A stretch of DNA of 64,000 nucleotides from Chinchilla lanigera (Eukaryota > Chordata > Mammalia > Rodentia > Chinchillidae): positions 24,566,872-24,630,871 of the forward strand of contig NW_004955417.1 of the NCBI RefSeq assembly GCF_000276665.1, read 5' to 3'. Below, in pieces: positions 34,213 to 45,820 of this stretch. Numbering within the stretch: the first letter of the stretch is position 1; the number at the start of each line of letters is the position of its first letter. The translations under genes and the position numbers were made by a program. Below the pieces are notes generated by a model that was not told where the DNA came from, did not search any database, and worked only from the letters and a program-made list of their open reading frames with translations.

Positions 34213-34716
34213 TGTCTTAGTTAGTTTTCTCATTGCTGGGACAAGATACCTGACACCCAAAATTAAGGGAGGAAAGGTTTATTTGGCTCACACTTTGTGG
34301 AGGTTTCAATCCATCATCAGCTGGCTCCAAGGCAGGGTTGCATGGTGAGGGGCAACGGTTCAAGGCTGTGGAAAACAGCGAAAACAACACCAGCAAAATG
34401 TGGAACAGCGAGCCTCTTTTCCTCCCTTATATTGTAGGCATGCTACCTGCCCTAGAGCAGGTGTAGCACTCACACCATCTCTATGCCCTCGTTTTGCACA
34501 GGCTCAGGACGTTTACAAAGTGAGGACCCCGACCTCCTGCAGAGTCAGTTAACTTTGAAACTTCTCAAGTTGACACAAGGAATCAATCATTACAACATTG
34601 GGCAACATAAACAGCCGCCCTAGGGCATGTCCTTTACACCCTAGGATGAAGAACTGCTGAGTTACTTAGTCAAGCTTCCAAACTTCTCAAGTTGATACAA
34701 TGTATCAATCATTACA
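34213..34716 (-). mobile_element. solo LTR, ~500-bp family (copy 2)
   Basis: Starts TGTCTTAG and ends ATTACA, with the exact 5-bp duplication agtac at 34208-34212 and 34717-34721. Homologous to 457-956. It also shows the internal duplication: 'cttctcaagttgacacaagg' followed by 'atcaatcattaca' is repeated about 130 bp later as 'cttctcaagttgatacaatg' plus 'atcaatcattaca'. Confidence 0.8.
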
Positions 34717-34721
34717 AGTAC

Positions 34722-35858
34722 ACATGTTGAAGCTCATGGAAGCCTAACTAGAGCTCTCCCTCTGAGAGTACTGCTTGGTAGAGACTCACCCCACTAGGCT
34801 AGGGAGATGAGTGTGTTGTACCCCTTGCCTCACCAAGTGAGGAGGGGTTGCTTGCAAGGGCTGAACTCCATGGCTGCAGGAGGCCCCAGATTTGGAGTCT
34901 TCAGTTTCCTCACTTCTTTTACTTTCTATTTTTACCTTGAAATATGTGTGCTTCTGGAGTTACTTCCAAAAGGCCTCCTGAGTTTGTGGGGAAAAAATGT
35001 TTGCTTTGGGGAACTTCCAAATATTTGTGGATTGTCATCAATTGCTTTTCCAGAACGATGGCATGGAAAACTGTACCCCTGAGTAGGAATATAATATTAC
35101 TATTCTGCCCTCAATGAAGGTCCAGTATAAATATCCTGCCCAAATATTTCCTTTCATTTTTTTAGTAGGCACTATGCAAGTAGGGGCAGTGCTATTTTAG
35201 GTATTTTCCATAATTCAAAAAAAATGAATAAGGTGTGGGTAAGAAGTGGGAATTCTATTAAATAAAGTATTTTAAAAACATTTGGGGATGAGAATTTATG
35301 ACCTAGGGATCCCACCTCATCAATCTTCCAACTGAATAAATGCTCCAAGTGGTTTAACCAGTTGAGTTCTTCACAGAAGAGCTCCAGGATGGTGAAGACT
35401 CCAGAAGTGACTGGAAGGTAGTGTGACACAGGACTGCAAAAGGAAACAGTGCTTGGATTAATTTAATTTATGAAAAGTAATTCATGTTCTTCTTGATTTG
35501 GGGCTTAGATAGAAATCATATACCCCTTTCCCTCTTCTGCTGTCCATGTGATTTTGAATACGTGAAAGTCAAAGAGCTATTGTTCATTTGGGAGAACAGA
35601 TGCCTGAGATAAGGTCAAACAGAAGGGTTTGATTTCCTTCTCCTCTTGTAAAGGTGACTTTCATCATCTTGAGAATAAACCTTCCCTCTTGCTTTGCTTA
35701 GAATTCTAATCACTGCAAATAGATTGTGAGAGTTACTTGGCATATTACCCTGGAATGCCCACCCTGTCTCCTTTTCTTGCAACTTTTATGTCCAGTGGTG
35801 TACAGAGATGGTTCTTGTAACTTTGCTTTAGTTGTTTTAGTTGAATTTATAGAGGGCT
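34722..35858. other. unassigned unique sequence
   Basis: No recognisable gene or repeat. The 91-codon frame at 34807-35082 has no family resemblance. Confidence 0.4.
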
Positions 35859-36256
35859 TGTTATGGTTTAAACTAGAATATTTACCAAAAGCCTCATGTT
35901 TTCAGAGGTAGGGTTGTTGGGAGGTAATTAGATCAGAGGTGTGCCATACTCACAGGTGGGTTAATGTATGCATGAGTTCATGCTGGATGGGCTGTCAGGA
36001 GGTGGAGCCTGTTTGAAGTGGGTCACTGGCAGCGTGACCTGGGAGGGCATATCTCCTTACCTGACTCTTCCCTTCTCTCTCTGCTTCCTGGTTCCCAGGA
36101 GTTCAGCAACTTTCCTCCATTATACTCTTCCAGGATGCTGCTTCTGCAGTCAGCCTGACCATGAACTGAATATCCCGTACAGTGAGCCAAATTAAACCTC
36201 TGTTCCTTTAAGTTGTGGGTATTGGGTATTGTTTTGCACAGATAGGAAAGCTCACA
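35859..36256 (+). mobile_element. MaLR-type LTR
   Basis: Starts tgttatggtttaaactagaa. MaLR landmarks follow in order: 'aaagcctcatg', 'gggaggtaattagatcagag', 'tctctgcttcctggttccca', 'gaccatgaactgaatatcc' and 'gagccaaattaaacctctg'. The polyadenylation-type region near the end sets the plus orientation. Confidence 0.75.
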
Positions 36257-36264
36257 AATGCTGG

Positions 36265-36590
36265 AAATTTTTTGGTGTGGTACTGGGGATCTACAACGCA
36301 TGTACACTCTACCACTGAAGGAAATTCTTAGCCCCCTAACTTTCTCTTTTGTTTTGAGACAGGGGCTGCTAAGTTGCTCAGAAAAGACTTGAACTTGTGT
36401 TCTTTTTTTTGTTTGTTTGTTTTTGTTTTTGTTTTTTTCCAGTACTGGGAATCAAACTCACGACCTTGAGCTTACCAGGCAGGTGCTGTGCTGCTGAGCT
36501 AAATCCCCAGCCCCCAAGACTTGAACTTGGGATCTGTCTGTCTCAGCCTTTCAAAGTGCTGGATTTATAGGAGTGCATTACGAAGCCTGG
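36265..36590 (-). mobile_element. old B1/ID composite, antisense, split by a younger ID
   Basis: A decayed antisense ID-like part (36265-36340), then an antisense B1 ('gttttgagacaggggctgct' to 'tcaaagtgctggatttatag'). The B1 is interrupted at 36398-36515. Confidence 0.65.
36398..36515 (-). mobile_element. ID SINE, antisense, inside a B1
   Basis: T/G-rich tail, then 'ccagtactgggaatcaaact', 'cttaccaggcaggtgctg' and 'gagctaaatccccagccccc'. The exact 14-bp duplication aagacttgaacttg flanks it at 36384-36397 and 36516-36529. Confidence 0.93.
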
Positions 36591-36599
36591 GAGCTTTCT

Positions 36600-37435
36600 T
36601 AATGTGCTATTACGATGCCAGGCCTCTACAGACAGACAAAGAGGGTCACAGACCCTTTGCATGTTGGGTGAGGAAATCAACAGTAAGGAGCTTCTCTTTT
36701 TCTCCAAGAATTAAAACATCCACTTTCACATCTGTTCCTGTCCCCATGGACATATGTGTCAAAATTCATATTGCTGGTGGCATTTGAAATGGTATATGCA
36801 TAGTTCAGGGAGTATAACTGTTTACCCATTAATCACTCTGGGCTACCAGTCAAAATATTTTCTCTACAGAAATTCCTTTCCTATTTTGTACCAATTAATA
36901 TTGGATGGAACTCAAGAGTCACAGTTAATCTGTGGCAAAGCTTTTATTTGCTGTCAGGCATGTAGACATGAAAAATGCTCAATGTAATATTTTAATTAAT
37001 AAAAATATGCTGAGAAGTGTATTTTTCTGAAGTAGATTTCTATTACACTTCATTACATTTCCAAATTTAATGGACACATATATTATCTTCTGTCACCATG
37101 GGAACCACATCAAGACAGGCTTTTTATAGGCTGTTGGATATAGTTATAAAACTCTCACAAAGACAAAATTGTTTCTTGTAAGTTTAAAAGAAACGGCACT
37201 CATTTACAGTATGTATAATTTACTACAGAGCTTGAGGTAATAGAAAGGGTCTTTATTTGATTTAGAGAGTAACACTTCTTTTTATGATGCTCTTACATTT
37301 TAATTATTTCAAGGCTGTGTTCCTAGAGCTACAACTTGCCTTAATTTGAAAGCAAATAAAAAACATGGAAACTTTGTATAACTGATGGGAAAAATTCCTT
37401 TTCATAACTATTTAAGACACAGAACACTTTAAAAA
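36600..37435. other. unassigned unique sequence
   Basis: No gene or repeat recognised. Confidence 0.4.
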
Positions 37436-37439
37436 ATGA

Positions 37440-40400
37440 ACCGTTTGGAACACACATAGAAGTAATGAACCCCTGTATGAGCTTCAGTAGCTATCAACAT
37501 TTTGCCATATTTATTTTATCTCTCCCCCACAAACACCATATTTTATGGTTGAAATATTTTAAAGTAAATCCCAGACATGATATCATTTTACCATCAAATG
37601 CTTTAGTATGTATCTTTAATTGAAGGAGGCTAAAAAGAGTAGCATATAGTGGCCAACTTTCTATATGCAATAAAAATATCATAAAACAGGCAACAGAACA
37701 GAGACCAAATATATCAGCCCCGTGAACAAAAGTAAGCAGGTTGACCTCACTTACTGTGAAGGAAAAAGAAGGGGTTTCAAGCTGCCCCTAAGACAAAAAG
37801 TCTTGCTCTACACTCTTTAAAAGGAATATGCCTAAAATTAGGTGATTTCAGAAATTAAAAATAAAAGAATAGGTAATTGACATTTTTTTTTGGTAGTTGA
37901 AAATTTAAAAAAAATTTAGGAGTGATGATATAGGCAAAGTAGAATTAAATCTAAGAACCTCAAAATAGATTAGGATGTTTTACAGTAGTATGGGCAGAAA
38001 ATCACAAAGACAAAGTGAAATTATTATCTTTTCACCCAATTGCACAGCAATGGCTTTCAGAAAGTAGCAACTATAGGAGATGAAAGGAGACTTGAACACA
38101 CTTTTCTCAATTTTAAGAAAGGCAGAGGACAAAATACTAGCAGAGATGGAGAAGACACAAATAGGTAATAATATATAACTGTGCATTGAAATTTGAATCC
38201 TGATAATTGAGATTATGCCTTCCCTTCATCTAATAGTCTTTGAAACTGAAGTTAGTAAAATCTAATGGTGAGGAAAAAGTCATAGAGTTTGAACCCTGGC
38301 TTAACTTCTTTTGTTCTTTCAATAGAAATTATGTTAATTTTTTTCTACTCAAAATTATTTATGCATTTTCCATATTCTATTCACATGGCCTGCCTTATCC
38401 CAAGTGGGGATCTATTCTGGCTATTTATGATTTTCCATATTAAAAGTAAGCATTGGTGCTGATTTTTAGATCAGACAGAGCTTGAAATACCTTTCCTCAA
38501 GTGTTTCCAACCTTCACTTACAAAGAACTATCCAGATTAACCTCCCAGGAGCTTTCTGCTTTTTTTCAATGCCAGAAAAGAAATGTGAGATTTCACAAAG
38601 TGGCAGATTGCTTTTTCTCCAATTCAGCTCATGCCTGGCATGTGCAGGGGCTTTTTGGACATGTAACTACCTCTCAGGCTTTGTTTAAGGAATCGGGGTC
38701 TTAATCTGTTGCTTAGGGTACTACTTCCCTTCATTCGAAGACCTCCCTTCTTCTAAAAGAGTAACACTTTCGGTGGAGTTTGTGAAGCCTAATCCTTCCA
38801 GGAATGCAATATTTGTTTAAAAGTACTAGCATCAGGATTTTTTTGGTCTCCGAGGTATAGCAATTTTCCCTTCTGGTTTTTGTAAGATGAATATGAATGA
38901 TCCAGATGGGGAGTGTAAGTGACATAACGGCACCAGGATGGATTGTAATGGGATCACAAGCAGGGATCAGCAACCTATAAACTGGTGCAAAGCTACTGTG
39001 GCAAGTAGATGGGAACTTGAAGCCACTTTCCTGAGCAGCTGGTTGCTCTGTTAGCTTAGCACTTATTCTGATGTTTACTTTTGTGTTTTCTAAAAACTTA
39101 TTTGTTTTGTTTTCGTACCTTGGAAGTGTGAAGGACTGAGGGTGACGGTTACAAATACAACAAAGTAGCTGTGGATTGGACTGGTGGCCAGGTTGCTCTG
39201 GGAGTTAGAACCACTTACTAGCAACATGATCACAGCAACTGACTTCACCTCTGAGCTTTCTCACCTCCTGTAATGTAGGAAGCAAAGTAAGGAAGATTCA
39301 TCTGGAGAATTTTGTGAGGTGCTTGGCACAGAGCCTGTCTACATTAAGTATTCTGTTGACTGAAAGCTATAGTAATTGTAATTTGACTTTTAAAAAGAAG
39401 TTCAAAATTTTAAATGTGGTACAAAAACATAAAATTTACCATCTTAATCACTTAAAATGTAGTTTAGTACTGTTTAGTATGTGCACCTTGTTGTACAACA
39501 GAATTCAGAACTTCTTCATCTTGTAAAACTGAAATTTCATTTAAAGAGCCTTAATTTTTTGAAAGAACAGTTTTAAATTTACAGTAAAAATTGTGAAGAT
39601 ACAGGAAGTTCTCATACAGACATCACCCAATTTCCTCCATATTAACATCTACTGTTAGTGTAGCGTATTTGCTGTAATTGTGAGGTTGATACATTGTTTA
39701 CTAAAGCCAATACTTTATCCATATTTTCTTGTTTAGTTTTTCTTTACTTTTTCTGTTTCTTTTCTTCTGTTCCAAGATCCTATCCAGTGTTCAACGTTTC
39801 ACCTAGTTGTCATGTCTCTTCAGCTTCCTCTTGGATGTGACAGTTTCTCAGACTCCTTGTCTTTGAGGCCCTGGACAGTTTTGAGATGCACTGGTGGGGT
39901 ATTTTGGGGACTGCTTCTCATTTGGGGATTTCTGTGATGTTTTTCTCATGATTAGGCTGTGCTAAGAGGACATGCTATCAATACAGCATTGCTGTTGATG
40001 TTGATCTTCTTTTCCTGGCTAAAATATTATTTGTCAGGTTATTCACTGTAATGTTTCAAAGGTCTCAATTTGTGATTCCCTAATAAAATTATACTAAGGC
40101 TCCTTTCAAATCTTTACATGTTTTGTAGGTATTTTATTTGGTGAGATGTCTCTTCAAGTCTTTTGTTCATTTTTAAAAATTGGGTTTTTTTCTTTTTGCT
40201 GAAATTAATTTTTTGTGTGTGTGTATGTGTGTGTATTTTGGATACAAGGAGCTCAGCACATGTGGTCTCTTCATCTATAGCTGGTTGTGGTGAGAACTAC
40301 ACTCTGACCCCAAGGCAAAGGGATTCCATCCCAGAGTGAGACCCTGTTTAGCTGTCCAGGGGTCTCCACAGGTGCTGACACTGTGTGCCAGACGATAGCA

Positions 40401-41250
40401 TGAGGTCACCCATCACAGTGGCTAGACAGCAGTTACTGAGATTGGTGGAGTTTTCTGGTGAAGACTAAAGGGAAACTGAGCACACACAACTCCACCTTAA
40501 GACCCCTCCTGCCTTTGATCATGTTTGTGCTGTTTTAATTAGAACCCTAGAGTATGAGTAGCTTACTAAAGGGGAGGGGGTGTGGCATTTTAGTAGTGCT
40601 ATACCCTGTAAGTCATTGTTCTCTAAGTCACCACTAGTAAACTCATTTACTTACCAACTGGACTCCTCTGATTCATTCTTTGGACTATTGAAACCCTCTC
40701 AGTTTGGATGCAGACATTTCTTTTGTATCTCTGGGAAATTCATGCAACACTTGTCTATTTATTTTTAATGTCTCTCATAGAACAAAACTTTTAGTTTTAA
40801 TAAAGTCCATCTCATGAATATTTTCTTTCCCAGACAATGATTAGATGATTTTACATCTAAAAACTCACCATCAAACAGAAGTTCACATAGTTTTACTGCT
40901 TTGCTGTTTCCTAGGAGTTTCATGGTTTTGTAATTTTACATGTAACACATAGTTACAGACATACAATCCATTTTAAGCTAATTTTTGTGAAAGGTATAAA
41001 GTTAATGTCTAGGTTCTTTTTTCTTTTCTCTTTTTTTGGCACGTGGCACCCAATTTCTCTAGCACCATTTGTGGAAGAGCCTATTTTCCTCTGTAACATT
41101 ACTTATGGTTCATCTTCCAGTATCAATTGACTATATGTGTGTGAACCTATTTCTGAAATATTTTGTACCATTGACCTGAGTCTATTCTTTAGTCAATACA
41201 TTATTATCTTTATGATTGTGGCTTTATTTTTTATTTTAAAATTAATAAAA
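37440..41250. mobile_element. L1M-type fragments with intervening unique DNA
   Basis: Several ancient L1 pieces: about 37460-37640 ('caacattttgccatatttat', 'taaatcccagacatgatatc'), 39400-40080 ('acataaaatttaccatctta', 'gaagatacaggaagttctca', 'ggatgtgacagtttctcaga') and 40750-41240 (antisense ORF2, 'ctagcaccatttgtggaaga', 'tctttatgattgtggcttta'). Between them, 37700-39390 and 40230-40700 hold nothing I recognise. No open frame survives. Confidence 0.5.
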
Positions 41251-41373
41251 ATAATAAAAATTTGGAAATGATACAGAATTTTACTAACAAGATGATAGGA
41301 ATTCAACAATGGCTGTTATATTACATATTGTTCTCTTCAAATTAGTTGTTCACATTAATGTTAGTTGTTCACA

Positions 41374-41403
41374 TTTGCATGCTTGTATCTATAAGCATGC
41401 AAA
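41374..41403. repeat. perfect 11-bp hairpin next to a direct repeat
   Basis: Arms TTTGCATGCTT (41374-41384) and AAGCATGCAAA (41393-41403) with an 8-nt loop. Just upstream, ttagttgttcacatt occurs twice in a row, separated by aatg. Confidence 0.9.
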
Positions 41404-44400
41404 GTTGGTAAAAAAAATTAGAAACATAAAAAAAATTAAAAGTAAATAAAAAAATAAAAAATTTAAGCAATGACTGTTCCTTTCAAAAGACCAGTAGAAA
41501 TCAGCAGTACATTTATCCCAGCTATCCTTGTATATACATATATATTTTTCCATTCCTTCTTTCTTTGTTTTCTTTTCTTTCTTCCCAGTTGTTCCTTCCC
41601 TTTGAACAGTTTCTTTCCTTTTCACAGTATATGATGTACCTTTTGGATTTTATTTACTCTTTCAGGTTCTTACACTAAGGAGACAATATGATGTTAGCAT
41701 ATGCGGGTCTGATTTATTTCACTTACGAATATGGTCTCTAGTTGCATCCATTTAGCTATAATTTTTATAGCTGAGTAATACTCCTTTGAATAAAAATACA
41801 ACACCTTTTTCTATCCATTCCTCAGATGATGGGCATTTGAGTTGTTTCCAAGATTTAGCTATGACAAATTGTGCTGCTATAAACATGGGTGCACATATAT
41901 CACTTGGTATGATGTTTTCAGTTCTTCTGGAAAAATACCCAGAAGAGAAATAGCTGGGTTGAATGGGACCTCTAATTCTAGTTTGTTGAGGATCTTCCAC
42001 ACTGATTTTCATAGTGGTTGTACCAGTCTGCACTCCCACCAACAATGAAGAAGGATTTTTTTTTCCCCTACAACCCCTCCAGCATTTGTTATTGGTTGAC
42101 TTCTTAATGATGGTCATTCTTTCTGGGGTGAGATGGGGTTGCAGTGTTGTTTTAATTTGCATTTCTCAAATGACCAGTGATGTTGAACATTTTTTCATAA
42201 ATATATTTGCCATTTGTATTTCTTCATCTGAGAAGTGTGTATTCATCTCAGATGCCCATTTTTTTGGATTGGGTCTTTAAATTTTTGGGGCATGATGTTT
42301 TTTAATTCTTTATATGTTCTAGATAGAAGTCCTTTGTCTGAGGGACTGTCAGCTAAAAATTTTTTTCCAGTTCATGGGTTTTCTTTTTACTCTACTGGTG
42401 ATTTCTTTCGATGTACAAAAGCTTTTCAATAAGATGAGATCCAAGTTGCTGATTCTTTATAGTATTACCCATGCAACTGGGGTTGTGTTCATGAAGTCTT
42501 TGCTTACACATATGTCTTCAAGATTTCTACTTATTTTCTCTTCCAGTAGATTTAGTGTTTCTGTTTTAATATTTAGAACTTTGACTCATTTTGACTTTAG
42601 TTTAGTGCATGGTGACAGACATGGGTCTAGTTTTAGGATTTGGCATGTGGAAAGCCAGTTTTTCCAGCACCATTTATTAAAGAGGCTACCTTTCTTCTAG
42701 TGAACATATTTGACTCCTTTGTCAACGATAAAGTGGCTGAATGTGTTAAAGTCCCCCATTAAAATAGTGGTATTGCTTATTTGATTTTTTATGTCTGTTA
42801 AAATCTGTCTTATATAGTTGGGTGTTCCTGTATTTGGTGCATATATATTTATGATTATTATCTCTTCTTCTTGCAGTTTTCCCCTAACAAGTATACAGTG
42901 ACCTTTTTAAAAACCTCTTTTAATCATTCTTGGTTTGAAGTTCACATTGTCTGCAAACAGAATAATTACCCCTGCTTTTTTTCTGGGTTCTTTTCACAGA
43001 GTATTGTTTTCCATTCATCCTTTGACTTTCAGTTTATGAATTTCCTTTTGAATTAAACGTGTTTCTAGTATATAGCATATTGCTGAATTTTGTTTCTTGA
43101 TCCACTCTGCCAGTCTGCTTCTTTTGATTGGTGAATTGAGGCCATTTACATTGATGGTTATAACTGATATGTGTTGGCTTACGTTTATCATTTTGTTTTC
43201 CTGCTGTTGGTTCCTCTTGTTTCCCGTTGTTTAACTGCTTGCTTTGCTTGCTATTTCCTTTCTATTGTTGTGCTTGAAGTTGTGGTCATTTTCATCTCTT
43301 TTTAGAATATCTTTCAGTACTCTTTGTAGGGTTGGTTTGGTAGTCATAAATTTCCTCAGTTGTTCTTTGTTGTGGAAGTATCTTATTTCTCCATGAATTT
43401 TGAAAGATAATTTTGGAGGGTACTCAACCTGGGTTGGAAGTTGTTTTCTTTCAGGACCTGAAATATGTCACTCCAAGTTCTTCTTGATTTGATGGTTTGT
43501 GCTGAAAAATCTGCTGTGATTCTGATGGGTTCCCTTTAGAGGTGATCTGTTTCTTTTCTCTAACAGCTTTTAATATTCTGCTCTTTTGCTGAATTTCTGG
43601 GATCTTGATTCTTATGTGTCTGGGTGTAAATTTATTTTGGTTATGGTTAATTGGAATTCTGTATGCCTCACTTAACTGTATGTCAGATTCGTTTTTCATG
43701 CTTGGGAAATTTTCTGCGACTATTTCTTTTTATAGTCTTTTTATGTCATTTGTATTGACTCTGTTTCATTGACATCTGTCAGTCTTCTATTTTTTCCATC
43801 ATCTTGCAGCTGTTGAATTGTTATTTCCTGGTTTCTTGTTATTTTTTAGGTGATATTTCCTTTCACAATTGATAGCTGCAATAATGTCCTCAAGGTCTGA
43901 AAGTTTATCTTCAGCTTTGTTCAAGCAGTTTTTCCAGCATTCAATGGAAGTTTCAGTTTCCTGGATATCTGTTTGAAACTGTTTCATGCATTTTAATTCT
44001 TTCCTATATTGTTTATTCAATGTTTCCCTCATTTTTCTATGCTCCTCTTTTTAAAAAAAATCTATGTCTTCTTTAGATGTGAGCAATTGTCTCATTATTG
44101 CTGTCATTTCTTTTCTTTTACCTGAGAGGCTATTTCAGATCTGATTTCTTCTACAACTTTATGAGGTTGTTTCTTTACTTCAGTTGCTACCATTTTCAGA
44201 AATTTCAGGTGTGTGACTTCCATGTTCTTCTATGTCAATGTCTGCTGGACTTGTTTTGGATGAGCTGGTGGTCTGAGATTGTACTTTGTTTCTTCATTTT
44301 GTCATTTTTGAAACTTCCAAAGTTCATCAGGGCTCAGAGTTGCTCCTGCGATGGTGAGGGGGTGTGGGGTGAGGCTCACTGAAGCTCCAGAGTTCACCAG

Positions 44401-44680
44401 GGCTCAGTGTCACTCTGACTTTCCCAAACCTGTTTTCCTAAAGCAGGGCTCAATGTCCCTTCTACAATGGTGTGGGGGTGGGGCATGGCTCACTGAGGCT
44501 TTCCAAGGTATGTGGGGCTCAGCATCACTCCTGCAATGGTGGGAGGGTGGGACGGGGCTCACAGAGTTCCCTGAAGCTGTCCTGGGCTCAGGGTCACTCC
44601 CTTGATTGTGGTGGGGCAGGGTTCAGCTCACTGAAGCTCCCGAAGCTGTCCAGGGCTAAGCATTGCTCCTGCAATGGTCT
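41400..44680 (-). mobile_element. L1 retrotransposon with 5' tandem repeats, ORF1 and an ORF2 lacking RT
   Basis: Read on the minus strand from 44680 down. Tandem ~69-bp units at 44311-44680 lead into ORF1. Its coiled-coil part is at about 43799-44032 and the RRM/C-terminal domain at about 43320-43699, where the L1 ORF1p pattern TPRHI..K..RILKA.REKK is visible. Next comes the N-terminal endonuclease portion of ORF2, including an NIYAPNTG-like stretch and the GDFNT metal-site motif at about 42740-42900. Immediately after GDFNT the sequence jumps to the ORF2 C-terminal part (NKWCW..NWL at about 42660; MQIKTTL..HLTPERM at 42162 and below). The whole reverse transcriptase domain is therefore missing. 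ORF2 ends near 41700 and the 3' UTR, with a polypurine tract, runs to about 41400. Many stops and shifts are present, so it is inactive. Confidence 0.75.
44311..44680 (-). repeat. ~69-bp tandem units, probable L1 5' UTR monomers
   Basis: Units begin at about 44311, 44381, 44495, 44564 and 44633. Each carries 'gggctcag', 'tgctcctgcaatggt'-like text, a G-rich stretch and 'ggctcactgaagct'. Units 1, 3 and 4 are 69-70 bp; unit 2 has an insertion; the last is partial. The array abuts the ORF1 end of the L1, where rodent L1s carry promoter monomers. Confidence 0.65.
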
Positions 44681-44689
44681 ACTGTTTTA

Positions 44690-45010
44690 GAATAAATCTG
44701 AAAATCATATCATGTGAGCCTTTCGGCATTGTTCTTCAATGTGTTGGCTATTCTAGGTCTTTTGTACTTCTGTATAAACCTTAGCATCAGCTTGTCAATA
44801 TCTACAAAATAGCTTGCTTGGATTTTGACATGAATTTCATTAAATCTATGAATTGATCTCTGAAGTATTGCCATCTTTCTAGTACTGAGTTTTCCAATCC
44901 ACAAACATGGAATGTATCCCCATTTATTTTCATCTTTTTTATTTCTTTCCCAGAACTTTGTGATTCTGAGTAATTAATTCTATTTAGAGTGTAATTATAG
45001 CACTTGCAAT
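44690..45010 (-). mobile_element. L1M ORF2 fragment, antisense
   Basis: 'tgttggctattctaggtctt', 'cagcttgtcaatatctacaa', 'gagttttccaatccacaaac' and 'atggaatgtatccccattta' are antisense L1 ORF2 text from the region after the RT motifs. Confidence 0.75.
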
Positions 45011-45104
45011 CTATTGCTGAAGATATGAAGAAAAAATAACCTTTGTATGTTTTTAGTGGGGAATGTAAGTTACCACAGCCATTAAAGAAAGAAAGCATGC
45101 AGGC

Positions 45105-45690
45105 TCCTTAAAAAACTATTGTAAGATCCAGTGACCCAAATTTAGTTATACAGTACATCCAAAGTAAATGTAATTGGTATGTCAAGCAGGCACCTGCACA
45201 CCAGTGCCCATTGCAGCACTAATTATGATATTCAAATGAGGGAACTAACTTGTATCCATCAAGAGATGACTACAGAAAATGTAGATGTATGCACAGTGGG
45301 ATACTGTTCAGCTTTCATGGAGAAGAAGACCCTGTCATTTGCAAGAATGTGGAAGGAATTGGAGGACATTATGTTAAGTGAAATAAACCAAGCACAGAAA
45401 GACACATGATCTCACTTCTATGTGGACTCTGAAAATGTCAAACTTGTGGAAACAGAGAGAATGGAAGCTGTGGAAAAGGGAGTGGGAGGAGGACTGGACC
45501 GATGACAGTCAAAGTGTGCAAAATTTCTCTTAATAAGAGGAAGTTCAAGAAATCTACTGTGCAACATGGTATGTATAGTTCATAGCAATGTATATTACCA
45601 GCAAAGGGTTAGGAGCAGTGTATGTTTGAACTACTGTCACTACAAAAAAGAGATTGGGCATGTAAAATAATGCATATGGAATTAGCCTGA
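45105..45690 (+). mobile_element. L1 ORF2 3' end and 3' UTR, sense
   Basis: The frame at about 45179-45409 encodes an L1 ORF2 C-terminal-like stretch ending WKELEDIMLSEINQAQKDT, followed by 3' UTR-like text. It lies in the opposite orientation to the L1 pieces on its left. Confidence 0.7.
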
Positions 45691-45820
45691 TTTAGCCATT
45701 ACACAATGGAAATGTATTTCAGAACCTAATGCTGCATACCATAAATATATACAGTTTTTCAGTTTAAAAATAATTTAAAAATAAAAACTTTATGTATTAA
45801 GATAAAGATATATTAAAAAC

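Noticed and set aside
44311..44680. CRISPR-like array of spaced repeats
   Set aside because: Units are directly tandem without unique spacers, in a mammalian genome, and next to L1 ORF1.
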